Source: Orobanche coerulescens (taxonomy: Eukaryota > Streptophyta > Magnoliopsida > Lamiales > Orobanchaceae). From it: DNA of 64,000 nt. Shown here piece by piece: positions 36,877 through 48,617 of this stretch. The notes beneath the pieces were generated by a model, which searched no databases, was not told the DNA's origin, and worked only from the letters and a program-made list of their open reading frames with translations. The stretch is taken from positions 102,169,170-102,233,169 of the forward strand of contig CM065801.1 of the NCBI GenBank assembly GCA_033398695.1. The letters are read 5' to 3'. Numbering within the stretch: position 1 is the first letter of the stretch; every line of letters starts with the position of its first letter. The position numbers were made by a program, and so were the translations under genes.

Positions 36877-39800
36877 GAGAAGGACATCTGATACTTCAAC
36901 AGTGGATGTTACCGGCACATGACATGAGATAAAAGCAAGTTATCAGATTTCATAGAAGGTAGCTATCCAAAAGTACGCTTCGGTGATAAATCTAAAGGAA
37001 GAACAAGAGGGAAGGGAACCCTACTTGTAGGAAAATTCAAAGTCACTGATGTAGTTTATGTTGAACGCTTACAGTACAATCTACTTAGTATTAGTCAGTT
37101 CTGTGACAAACAGTTCTCGGTGAAATTCTATATAGATCACTGTAGAGTCAAGAACATCCTAACCAAAGAGGTTGTGCTCACAGGAAGCAGATCATGTAAT
37201 ATGTATATTGCTGACTAGATGCCTACGAGCTCCACAATTCCTTGTTTTGTTGCCAAAGATACTGCAGATCTATGATGGCTATGGCACAAGAGGATGTCAC
37301 ACATCAACTTCAAAACTATCAACAAACTCTCTAGACAGGGAATGGTTAGAGGTTTGCCAAACGTTTCATTCCAGAAAGACAGCGTGTGTGGACCCTGTCA
37401 GAAAGGCAAGCAAATCAAGACTACCCTGAAAAGCAAATCCTACCTTTCCACCCACAGAACTTTGAAAATGCTACATATGGATCTCTATGGTCCTGTAAAC
37501 CCGGTAAGTTTGGGAGGTAAGAAATACTATCTCGTTATTGTTGATGATTATTCCAGGTATGCTTGGACAATTTTCTTAAGCAAGAAGAAGGAAACAACAT
37601 CAAAGCTGCCCGAGCACCTGAGAAAGCTTCAAAATGAAAAAGGGTCAAGTATCGTGTCCATTCGTTCTGACAGAGGTACATAATTTACTAACCGCTTTAT
37701 TGAGCAGTACTGTTCGGAAAATGAGATACAACACGAATACTCAGCTGCCCGTTACACCTCAACAAAATAGTGTTGCCGAACGAAAGAACAGGACGCTGAA
37801 GGAAGCAACAAGGACAATGATTGCCGCAAGCAAGATGCCACAGCGTTTCTGGGGAGAAGCTACCAATATAGCGTGCTATACACAAAACCGCTATATTGTC
37901 AACAAGCATCACAACAAAACAGCATGCGAGGTATGGAATAACAAAACTCCGTTAGTTTTGCACTTTCACATTTTTAGATGCAGGTGTTACGTTATGAACA
38001 ACAGTAAGGATCAACTTAGAACCTTCAATGAGAAGTCGTATGAAGGGATATTTGTAAGATATTTCTCTATAAGCAAAGCTTACAGGATCTTCAACAAAAG
38101 GAAGGTAACAATTGAGGAATCAGTTCATGTGGTGTTCGACGAACCTCACCATGATCCTACAGGAGTAGAAGACATTTCTTAGAACATCCAACAACTTTCC
38201 ATCATAGATCCACCAACTCCTATCGAACCTGTCGTTGACCTAAAAATCAACCCCACAGCTGTAAGAACCGACGTAGATGAAGTCGATACTGTACAAGCTG
38301 AATCCGAAACTACAGCAACTCAAGATACAGTACGGGACCCCGAATTAGAACCCAACAGAAGATGGTTAAGAGCTCACCCGCAAGAGCTGATCATTGGAAA
38401 CATTGATGCCGGTGTTTCTACCCGTAGGAGAATACAGAGTACACAAGGAAATGTACTATGTGCGCAAGAAGAACCCGATATTGAGATATCTGCATTTCCT
38501 GAATGGAAATCTCAACCCAAGCTTAGAAGACTTAATATGTGCACCATTGCTATATTCTTAGCCCAATCCAAACCCGTTTCTACCAAAGAAGCTCTCAACA
38601 ATTCTCATTGGATCACATCTATGGAAGAAGAGCTCAACGGTTTCAAAAGAAACAACGTATGGTATCTTGTACCCATACCTAAGCATCAATCAGTAATTGG
38701 AACCAAATGGGTATTTAGAAACAAGAAGGATAGAAATGGACTTATTATCAGGAATAAATCTAGACTAGTCGCCCAAGGCTACAGACAGGAAGAAAGCATA
38801 GACTACGATGAGACATTTGCCCCTGTAGCCAGATTAGAAGCCATAAGGATATTTTTAGCCTTTGCCGCCCATAAGAGCTTCATTGTATACCAAATGAACG
38901 TCAATAGTGCATTCCTAAATGGAGACCTTGCTGAAGAAGTATATGTTGAACAACCACCAGGGTTTGTCAATCCAGAAGGCGAAGATCTAGTATACAGGCT
39001 AAGAAAAGCACTGCATGGACTTAAGCAAGCCCCTAGAGCATGGTATGAGACCCTGTCCCAGTATCTAACCAACAATGGATTTGAGAAAGGTGCTGTGGAC
39101 AAGACCTCGTTCAAAATACATGAAGGTGATGACCTTATGATGGTTCAAATCTATGTAGATGATATAATATTTGGTTCAACTAACCTTGCTTTATGTCAAA
39201 GGTTCTCTCATCTCATGAAAAGTAAATTTGAAATGAGTATGATGGGAGAACTTAGTTATTTCCTAGGTTTGCAGGTAAAGCAGTTTCCTATAGGTATTTT
39301 CATCAACCAGTGAAAATACAACAAGGAGCTTCTCAACAAATTTGGAATGAATACTTCCAAATCATCGTTAACCCCCATGACCTCTTCCGTGCAAATTAGT
39401 GCTGATGAAGCTGGAAAGCTGGTTGATCAATCTACAGGAAGCTTATTAGCTCACTCTTGTACCTAACGGCTAGCAGGCCCGATATCTAGTTTAGTGTGAG
39501 AGTGAGTGCACGATATCAAGTATCAACTAAAGAATCACACTTAGCAATAGCCAAACGAATCCTAAAATACGTCAAAGGAACAATCGATGTAGGACTGTGG
39601 TATCCTAAGGAAGGTGTATTCGATTTAGTTGGCTACAATGACTCGGATCTCGGAGGTTGCAAGCTAGATAGGAAGAGTACAAGTGGAACTTGTCACTTTC
39701 TTGGACCTAGACTGGTATCTTGGTTTAGCAAGAAACAATTAGCAAACTCGCTTTCAACAGCTGAATCAGAATACTCCGCTGCTGGTAGTTGCTGTATGCA

Positions 39801-40098
39801 GATCCTTTGGATGCAACAACAGCTGTCAGATTATGGAATTGAAGCCAAAGAGACGCCGATTATGTGCGATTGCACGAGTGCAATTGCTATCACTCACAAC
39901 CATGTATTGCACTCTCGCACCAAGCATATTCACATGAAGCATCATTTCATTCGGAATCATGTTGAGAACAAGGATGTCCAGCTCGAAAAGATCCATATAG
40001 ATATTCAGTTAGCCGATATCTTCACCAAGCCTCTCGACACAGCAAGATTCTGCGTGCTTCGACATGAATTGGGATTGCTACAGCCTGACTCCCTGTAA
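36877..40098 (+). pseudogene. pol: Copia C pol (protease, integrase, RT, RNase H)
   Basis: The protease active site reads NSG where copia B has DSG (AAC at 36898-36900), with TGA just before and after it. Integrase has the WHKRMSH/CGPCQKG zinc domain and D, D, E in HMDLYG, SDRGT and NSVAERKNRT. RT motif A is [10 protein letters not shown], Asn instead of the catalytic Asp; YVDDIIFGS is intact (about 39160). RNase H has GYNDSDLGG, STAESEY, CDCTSA and ADIFTKPL. Breaks: stops near 37218 and 37254, TAA 37681, a frameshift near 37755, TAG near 38180, TGA near 39311 and a frameshift near 39435. It is dead at several essential residues. Confidence 0.9.
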
Positions 40099-40849
40099 GT
40101 TTTTTTTTAATGCTTTTTTTTGAGGGGGAATGCTGTAAGACCCAAGAATCCAGTATCCACCATTAGTTATTTATACAGTAAGACCATCGCAACAACACTG
40201 TAGGAACAAAGAGATATGAATTATCCTACAGCTGATGTGTGCAATAACTAAGGGGGAATACAGTACGACCCATGAATACAGTATTAATCCGAAAGTTGAT
40301 GTATCGAATTGAAACCCATATGTACCTTTTAAGGGGGAATGCTGTATTTTCGCAGATACAGCACCTACAATGGGAAATCAATTATCATATTATACATTTT
40401 TAAACTATATTTTATGTCCACGTGCCCTGTTATCATTACAAGACGTTTTCATTAAATGCTTTACATGACATCTGGACATTGTTATCTTCAAAGCCGCGAT
40501 GTTTCAAATTTTTTTTTAATTGTACATCGCCGTTTCGGGCAATAAGGGTAATTTGAAAAGTCAGAAGTGGCACCCGTTCCAATTATAAATTAGATGGATA
40601 AGTTGTACCGGTTACACTCAGTCCATCATGATCGTCCATTTTAAACAAACGGTTCCCATCCCTTAAATCTGACCGTTCATTCTCTGAAAACCCTTATTCG
40701 CCCCCACTATAAAAGGACTGTAAGTGCCATTTGAGACTCTTTACGCTTTCTGCATATTGTAAGAGTTCTTGAGCATATAGCCTACACGTTTTTCTGTGTT
40801 TACTGCATTTTTCCTTGAATCCTCTCTAACTTTTCTTCGAGAATCATCA
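40099..40849 (+). promoter_or_regulatory. Copia C spacer with three polypurine/LTR-start-like motifs and a TATA box
   Basis: Three copies of a GGGGGAAT(G/A)C motif followed by TGTA or AGTA occur at about 40123, 40248 and 40330 (for example GAGGGGGAATGCTGTA). They resemble the true polypurine tract and LTR start at 44863-44880 (AAAGGGGGAAATTGCTG). Further on, TATAAAA at 40708-40714 lies 142 bp before the ATG of the extra ORF. Nothing else is recognisable. An internal promoter for the downstream ORF is plausible. Confidence 0.5.
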
Positions 40850-43800
40850 ATGGCGTGTACCCAGACCTCTTCCATCTCTCTCAAGAAAACATCCACCATC
40901 ATCGACGGACGGATGTTTTCTAGATCTGTCTTGCTTGAACGTGTCCATGCCGAAGTGGATGACGTCGAATCGATGGAGTATGTCATCACTAAGATTCGTC
41001 AACAAGGCCTCTATCGCCTTGGCAGCCACACTACTAAACGATTTGATGTTCATCTGGTTGAGGAGTTCTACCGCAATGCTGTTGTTCGTTTCCTCTCGCT
41101 GGCCCAGGGAGGACATGTTGCTGACATCACAGCTATCGTTCGCGGAGTCGAAGTCCACGTTGACCAAGAGCTACTCCAAAACATCTACAGGCTACCTGCT
41201 GATGGCCTGACCATGGAAGACCTTTAGACCTTTGGGTCCCAAGATCTGTTGACTGCTTACTATGGCTTGTTCACCGGTTCAGCATCGGTGGAAGCGGTTC
41301 ACACTTCTTGCCATAAGAAAAATTTTTGTTTACCTTTTGTCTATTTATACGATTTCTGTTGTCGTGTTATTGAGAACATAATAGGTGCTTTTGAGATGTG
41401 CACCAATCTCAGGTTCAGGATGATGGTTGCAATAATGACATGTGAGAAGGTCAAGTGGTGTCAAATTATCCTCAAACGCTTGCAGGAAGAAGTTTCCAAG
41501 CCTGCTTCGCAGAAGAAATCCATTGGTTTGATTTTAAATTATATTCTGACTAAATGCAGTGTTCCGCAAGATGAAAAAGCAAAGAACATCACTTCCCGCA
41601 TTTACATGGGAAGCCTCAGACCCACCATCTTCAAGAAAGGACCCCTTATTACAAACAGGCCTTACGTTTGCAAATTGCCCCTTTTTGCCGACCCAAGAGA
41701 CGTATCTTTGAAGTCTCAGAGCGAGGAGACTTCTCGAAAAAGAAAAAGATCTCACAGCAAAACTCCTGTTGCTGTTGAGAAGCCGGAAAAGAAGCTAAGG
41801 AGACTTTCAAAAGTTAAAACTACAGAAACCTCCATGGATGCTCCTTCCGTGGCCCAACCCACTAAACAACTCCCCCAGGGCCCAACCCATGTGGAAGAGA
41901 TGCTTGCTACTGTCGATACAGTAGATCCTGAGCCTTTGGCGGCTATGACGGATGCTCAAACATCTGTCAACTTACAAGACTCTGGCGAGTCGGCTGCCAC
42001 TTTGGAGCCAAAATCTACTTCTCCTATATGGGATCCCACACCCGTTCAGGATCCATTTCCCATCAGGGTACCAACCCCTATAAGGAATCCCTCTCCGATA
42101 CAGGATTCCACACCTGTAGAGGAACCCATGCCTAGAATGAACCCAGGCGCTGTACGCAGCCCCTCCCCGGACTCAATTATTACTAAATCCCTACTTTCTG
42201 TGCAAATCGAACAGGCTTATGAACGGTTTATCCAATGGAAGAACTACAGACTTGCTCCGTACGAAAACCTGTACAACTGGAGCGAATGGAGCAACGAAGA
42301 AAGATTTGTTTTGGAAGTAACAGATGCTCAAGATGTAGCTGTCCTGATCCAATGGGACAACCTCTGTGTTAAAGAACTTATTGAGAGTCATTTGTTTGAA
42401 AAAGCAGAAGCACGAAAGAAAAGAAAATCTAAGTCCGTGGAAACTCCCGAAAGTCCAAAATCAGATCCCGACTCTGACGATGATGACGATGCCCTTCAGG
42501 CTGGTCGAAGAATGAGTTGAGAAGAATCTGAATTTCAGATGGGTGCAGGAACTTCAAGTCAACATCAATCACCTCCCCATCAACAAGACACTGTTCCCGA
42601 CAACGAGGATTCAGTCCCTCATGTCGCGAAGGAACAATCTGTTTTGCAACAGGCACCCGAGCTTGTCGCCGCTCAAGCAGAAGAAGAATCCGATGCCATC
42701 CCGCACGAGGAATCAGTCCCTCTGCCGGAGAAGGCGGAAGTTGAGAGACAGCAGGAGGAATCATTACCTCCTGTATCCATGTCTTCAGAACCCAATTCAG
42801 CACAGGAGGATACAGTACCCCCTATCACCGTGCCCGAATCTGATGCTCCCGCACCCTCAACCGCTTTGGAATCTGACGACGGTATAATACCTGAGGATGT
42901 CCAACTCAATTTACGTCCCAGTGTGAACTTGAGAAGGTTGAACGTAGTAGAAGATTTCGCCCAGCCAGACTCTCCTAGGACTGTAACAAGGAAAGAGCGA
43001 TTACATGCTCTTGGCCTCCAAACTGTTTTCATCCAGGATGCCGTCAACGCTCTATACTCTGTTGAAAAAGCTCTTGATTGGCTACACACATCGGCCGTTG
43101 AAGAAATGACAGGACTAAAGCACGAAGTCTCCCGAGTAGTAGAAGCCTTCACTGTCTTGCCACATGTCTTCAAACAGGCATCGAGCCAATTGTAAGAAAA
43201 ATAGGAGCAGATCCTGAGAGACGAGCAGTCAAAGCTATGCGTGTCTGAGGCCAAGACAGCATCTGCTATGATTGAAACCGGTTCCCAGTGAGCCCACGAC
43301 AATAAAATTCAAGATATGTCGCAGGTGCTCTCCTCTCTTGTTGAGAAAATGACAAATATTGAGACGAAACAGGATGCTGCTTTGCAAATCCTGGAATGCC
43401 TTGATGAAAAGGTGTCATACCTTGATAATGCCAAAAAGGGGGAAGAATCGAGGGAAGCTGCTAGGAGAACGAGGCTGGAGCAAGAGAAGGAAATGTTAGC
43501 TCCTTTTGAAGACTCCATCACAACTGATATAGCCCGTATTTCAATGCCGAACGTTAGAATACAGGGAGATCAACCAGAATTCCAGGATCCTAAATATCCT
43601 TGGAAGAACCTAGTTCAAAAGCCTCAAGCTATGAACCTCCCGGTCGACTGACAACCTACTGCAACAGAGATCAAGAACTGGAGGAGAAATGAACTGCTAA
43701 GATACTTTGTTGTTCCTATCAGGGAATCCTCATTATTCAACAGATGCAGGACGGTGCAGGAAGCCGCAGAGGAATTTAAAAACAAGCTTGAACAAGGATC

Positions 43801-44365
43801 GCTCCCGCTACAGTAGCAGATGAAGTCAAGGCATAGAAAAAGTGACTTGGTTACCCATCTAGAAGACTAGATCCTAGCTTTCGATAAGTCTTATGAAGGT
43901 CAAGCTATATACCTTAATCGAAACAAGAATGCATATCAAAACTAGGATCCTAAATATCCTTGGAAGAGACTAGTTCAAAAGACTCGAGCTATGAACCTCC
44001 CGGCCGACCGACAACCTACTGCAACAGAAATCAAGAACTGGACGAGAAATGAACTGCTAAGATACTTTGTTGTTCTTATCAGGGAATCCTTATTATTCAA
44101 TAGATGCAGGACGGTGCACGAAGCCGCAGAGGAATTTAAAAACAAGCTTGAACAAGGATCGCTCCCGCTACAGCAGCAGATGAAGTCAAGGCATAGAAAA
44201 GGTGACTTGGTTACCCATCCAGAAGACTGGATCCTAGCTTTCGATAAGTCTTATGAAGGTCAAGCTATATACATTAATAGAAACAAGGACGCACATCAAA
44301 ACTGGTGGAAGGGTACCAAAAATGACCCTAAAAGGCCATGGAGACATTCAGACTACAGGAGTTAA
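40850..44365 (+). pseudogene. Copia C extra ORF, 1171 codons, nonsense-broken
   Basis: One reading frame runs from ATG 40850 to TAA 44363-44365 with no frameshift, broken only by nonsense codons: TAG 41225, TGA 42518, TAA 43193 and 43202, a TGA near 43289, TGA 43649, and TAG near 43816, 43868 and 43942. The N-terminal third has EEFYRNA and RGVEVHVDQ, like the plant retroelement domain called putative plant transposon protein. The middle is basic (KRKRSHSK), then Pro/acidic with repeated P(I/V)(R/Q)(D/N)P units. The C-terminal part has a coiled coil and a duplicated 120-residue module. There is no signal peptide or clear membrane segment, so env is unlikely despite the position. Function is unknown. 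Confidence 0.8.
43584..44303 (+). repeat. 360-bp in-frame tandem duplication in the copia C extra ORF
   Basis: The segment beginning AGGATCCTAAATATCC at 43584 recurs at 43944, exactly 360 bp (120 codons) later. The first copy carries four nonsense codons; the second is open throughout. The encoded module includes NRCRTV and DKSYEGQAIY. Confidence 0.85.
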
Positions 44366-44875
44366 TTTCCTTGTATTATTATTTTTGTAATCTTATTTTC
44401 AGAACAACAAAATTTTATACTCTACGTTTCTATATCAGTAAAATATTTGCCTGTCTTGAAAGATTATAACTCGTAATCTACTGTGTTATTGTATGTTTAC
44501 AAACACTTAATTTATCCTTGCTGTATTCAAATATGAAAATTTTAAACTTTAAGAACGTGTCTCCAAACAGTTCATAGTTTAAGTTGTATGTATCTAGAAT
44601 ACAATTTAAGATTGTGCCTGCGCGCCAATCATAAGTTTAACCATGTATCACTCTTTTGATAAAAACTGAACTTGCCTCCGAGCAGTTCTTAGTATTATGC
44701 TAATTGCTAAAGGCCGGAATATTCGAACAGAAGATCAAGAAGTCTGCCCTCCTTCAAGATGCTAAATGTCAAAGTTTTGGCATCATCAAGGATGTTTGGA
44801 TAACATCATAAAGTTTTAAAAGGAAGACTTGGAATGACTTGGCAAATTATCAAAAAGGGGGAAATTGCTGGGATA
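44366..44875 (+). other. Copia C 3' untranslated region and polypurine tract
   Basis: About 500 bp of A/T-rich non-coding sequence ends in CAAAAAGGGGGAAAT (about 44861-44875), the polypurine tract directly before the LTR. No further gene is seen. Confidence 0.75.
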
Positions 44876-46029
44876 ACAATCTCTGTATCGAAAGTGTTGG
44901 TAGAATGTTTTGACAATATGCAATCCAGCATACTGCAGGCACCTGTATCGAAAAGCTGATCAAAGATATCAACCTACATCGAAGACTTCTCGTAGCCCCA
45001 GCATACAGAATCTACCATATAGCAAAGGAGTCTCATAAGACTATGTATGGAAGCTGTCTCGAATCGACAATACAGCTATCATTCCATACAACATCCAAAC
45101 AGGACAAGAAGGAATCTTTGTTATTCACTAAAGTCAAAGTCCCGTTTGAGAAGATATATTTAAATACTAAAGGATAAAGTATTTAAATATCAAGTTGTCA
45201 GATATCTTAAAACTACCGCAAAATTCGGATCGTGTTTTATTCAAACACATCATCCCATTGGAACGGAATCTTGCTCAACGGATTTATATCAATGGATATA
45301 TTTCAGAAGGCTATATATATCCCCAGCCTTGAAGATATAACGACAACGAATAACTGATATAGGCTTGAGAAACAACGAAGTTATCATCATATACATCTGA
45401 GCAAACATATCTCCCAAAGCATACTGCTATTTCCGAAATAAGAGATATACAGTGCTCAATACTGTGAACAACACATCATTAGCTAAAAGCTCAGAAAGTC
45501 AAAGTTGTTGTTCAATCATTGTTCTACCCTTGAACAAAACCCATCAGGCCTGTGTGGACTGAGAAACCTTGCTCTTCCCGAACTGTGTGTGACGGACTTG
45601 CATTAAAGAGATAAAGCTTCGGAACTGTGTGTGAAGAAGCCAGTCAAGTGAAAGCTTAAACCAATCTGTGCGAACAGTTGAAGGCTAAGATCATTATATC
45701 AATCTGTGTGAACGATATACTGATTAGGTTTGATTATAAATACGTAGTTGTGTACGTAGTATTTATAATAAACATTTTCACTCTTGTGTGGAGGACCAGT
45801 GGGCGTAGAGGGGTTTACCTCGAACCACTTTAATTACCATGTCAATTAGCTTCTGCATTTACCGTTTTAATATTTGTGATTATTTTTAAGTATACACTTC
45901 ATATCTAGTTGCTATATTCATAGCAACTCACTTTAACAAGACTTCCGCTACGCACTCAGATTCGAAAACCGTACAGCTTGTTGTTTAAAACACTTTCCAA
46001 GCGGTATCCTATATACTTAGTGGCCAACA
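44876..46029 (+). repeat. 3' LTR of copia C
   Basis: It runs from TGCTGGGATAACAATC to GGCCAACA, 1154 bp, followed by the TSD TTCAT. TATA is at 45312-45320. It is collinear with the 5' LTR across the gypsy 3 insertion point (TACCCTTGAAC, then AAAACCC), which shows the empty target site. Confidence 0.92.
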
Positions 46030-46034
46030 TTCAT

Positions 46035-46510
46035 ATATTCATCATGTCATTAATTATGCATGCTTTGTTGAAACCTATATGTGATATTAGTGTTACGATT
46101 GATTTATGACTAATTGTTTTGGAGCACGTGTGACCTGCGTAAGCGTTAAAGATCAACTCATTCATCAGTCAACAATTCTCAATCATCACTTTTGATCTTG
46201 TCGATTATGTTAATTCATTAATCACTCAGTCAATCTCATCACTCAGTTGTGACCTTGTGTATCGAATTACCAACCTTGTTAACTTGTTCAATATAATCAT
46301 TTCAGGAATTTCATCAAATAATCATGTCACCTCACTTGATCTTTCATGCAATTCTATCATATTCCGGCATCATGTGGATGATCATTTTACTGCATTATTA
46401 ATACATTCATTGTGATAAACATGTATGCTCATTATTATCATTCCGTAACATAATTATAATGCGATATTCATGCAGGATCTATAATCATCATGTGACCTTC
46501 CTGCTTCAGT
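46035..46510 (+). other. Leader of gypsy element 2 after copia C
   Basis: This is non-coding sequence that matches the minus-strand leader of gypsy 3. It holds about one copy of the 37-bp unit (46211-46255) that forms a long array in gypsy 3. Confidence 0.75.
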
Positions 46511-47758
46511 ATGGGTAGAGCTGTCAGAGGACGTAGGGGAAGAGGCCGTGGTGCGGTCCGAAACCTGGGATCTCATGTGAATACCCGCGCGAATGTGAGG
46601 GATAACATGTGTTCATCAGTTAGCTATTCTACTCATTCATTGTCAGATAATCATTCACTGTCAGGGAGTCGTACCCGAGAAGCAGCTCAATCGGAAGGTG
46701 TTCGGGTGGACCCATTCATATGAATACAGGGCATGATGGCCCAGATGACTCAGATGACGCATCTGTTGGAGGCCATGCAGACCTTGATGGTTCGTGGTCC
46801 AACACAACAGGGATTCCAGGTGCTGTTTCATGGACAGACTGGAGGAGTAAATCAGATTATTGGCGAAATCTCTCGTCAGAGACCGCCTACTTTTGAGGTT
46901 TCATCGGAACCAGCTGATATTATTCATTGGATTGAGCATTTTGATAAACTCTTCGACATGGTTCAGTGTCTGGAAGAGAGTAAGGTGGCAGTAGCGGCTT
47001 ACTACTTGAGTAAGGGCGCTTATTCGTGGTGGCTTTCTGTGAAACCCACTGATCGTGATTGTGTTTGGAGTGAGTTCAAGACTCTCATGTTAGAGAGGTA
47101 TTATCCGGCTCCACTTCGTGAAGCCAAGTTATTAGAGGTTTTAAACCCCGAACCCGTCGAGGACGAGGGTGTTATTGTTATTGTTGAGAAGTTTCAGGGA
47201 CTTCTTCAGTTTGCTTCGTCTGTTATCCGTACTGAGGCGGACAAGATCAAATATTTTAGCAAGAGGCTAAATCCGCAATTGGGGATGCAGTTGTTCAATC
47301 ACAACTATAATTCACTTAGTGAGTTCATCGAGAAGGCTCTTGGAGCGGAGCTTTTGATCAAGGAGCTTACTCGGAAGCATCCTTCAGCTTATTCTGGTGG
47401 GAGGACTGCGATGTGAGTTCGTTCAGAGGGACATCAGGCACCGGTGCCCAAGAGGTCATTTTCTAGTCGTCTTCGTGCTGGGGAAGCATTTTCCTCTCAG
47501 ACAATGAGTTCGACTGTTGTTTGCTTTAACTGTGATTCAGCAGGGCACGTTAGTACTCGGTGTACGGTGCAAGCTATTGTTTGCTTTCTGTGTGGGAGGC
47601 AGGGACACCTACGGAAATACTGCAAGAGTTCTAATGCCGGTAGATCTCAAGAGGGCTCACAAGCGTCGAGGGATTTTTTTACTTCAGCCCTTTCATCATC
47701 TAGGGGTTCCTATCTGGCTTCGAGAGCCAGAGGTAAGGACATTAATCACTGGTTTTGA
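46511..47758 (+). pseudogene. gag: Gypsy element 2 gag
   Basis: This is one 415-codon frame with two in-frame TGA codons (46721-46723 and 47414-47416). The N-terminal region is arginine-rich (GRRGRGRG). The capsid region has RPPTFE, WIEHFDKLF, AYYLSKGAYSWW and LERYYP, typical of Tekay gag. Two CCHC knuckles follow: CFNCDSAGHVSTRC and CFLCGRQGHLRKYC. If the stops were read through the layout would be complete; as it stands the protein is truncated. No protease follows. Confidence 0.9.
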
Positions 47759-48617
47759 ACAAGTTAATTCTTGCTCAGTAATAGTATAATCATTCATTTC
47801 ATTGTCGTTCATTCATTTATATAAGTCATTCATCATACATCAGTCATGTTGAGACTTGTGGTTATCAGACTGATCATTCAATTCACGAGGAACAACGGTT
47901 CCAATCACTTCATTTGAGCTATCACTCATTACGTTATTAATTCACCTCGGTGAGTCATTCTTGATCCTTGTCGGATTTATAGTCATTTATCACTCATCAT
48001 AGTCACTCTCGCTTTTGTGACCTTCCGGGATCGTATTAAGCGGTGAGTTCAGTATTGGGTCTTCCTTGAATCGATGATATCGGGGGGATCGATGATCTGA
48101 AGGATATCGATGTTGGGTACATTTGAGATGTAGCCTTGCATTCCGGATTACTGTTTAACTTACTCCGCATCATAGTATTGTGGTTGTGAACCATCTGTTG
48201 TCGATTTATCTTGTAACTATGGTAATTGAGAATCTTGAGATTTGGGTCATTGGTTGGGATTTATTCCCTTTGGTGTTGTACCTGAGATTTCGTGATAATC
48301 TAAGTAATTGTTCATTGTGAATTCGAGATGCCAAGTCAGGAGGACTTGGGCGTGCAATTGATATGGTCCCGAGGGCCATATGCGCATTGTTGTTTTTCTT
48401 TTGAGGCGTGAATCAGTGTTTGTTTGGGCGTCCGTTGCCGATGGGCGGGGTGTGTGCGCCGGTGTTACGAGTAATGGTATTGGCCCAGTTGTGCAGGCGA
48501 AGTGGTTCGCATTAAGGAATATTCATAGGGATGTTGATTTCTGATCGTAATGGATAGTTCACATCCCGAGTTCTTTACCCTCAATTTCGAGGACGAAACT
48601 CTTTTAAGGGGGGAGTA
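47759..48617 (+). other. Gypsy 2 non-coding stretch, end-of-pol scar and polypurine tract
   Basis: About 800 bp without recognisable pol is followed by CATCCCGAGTTCTTTACCC (48562-48580), which matches the last codons of gypsy 1 pol (encoding PELFTP there). Then come GAGGACGAAACT and the polypurine tract AAGGGGGGAGTA (48606-48617). So pol was deleted, leaving its terminal codons. Confidence 0.75.

Larger units (their letters stand above)
21469..46029 (+). mobile_element. Copia element C, SIRE/Maximus-like
   Basis: The order is a 5' LTR (split by gypsy element 3), tRNA-Met primer site, gag, protease, integrase, RT, RNase H, a 750-bp spacer, a very long extra ORF, a polypurine tract and a 3' LTR. 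The TSD TTCAT is exact at 21464-21468 and 46030-46034. It belongs to a different family from copia A and B; its proteins and LTRs are clearly divergent. In about 207 bp of LTR compared by eye there are about 14 differences. Confidence 0.92.
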
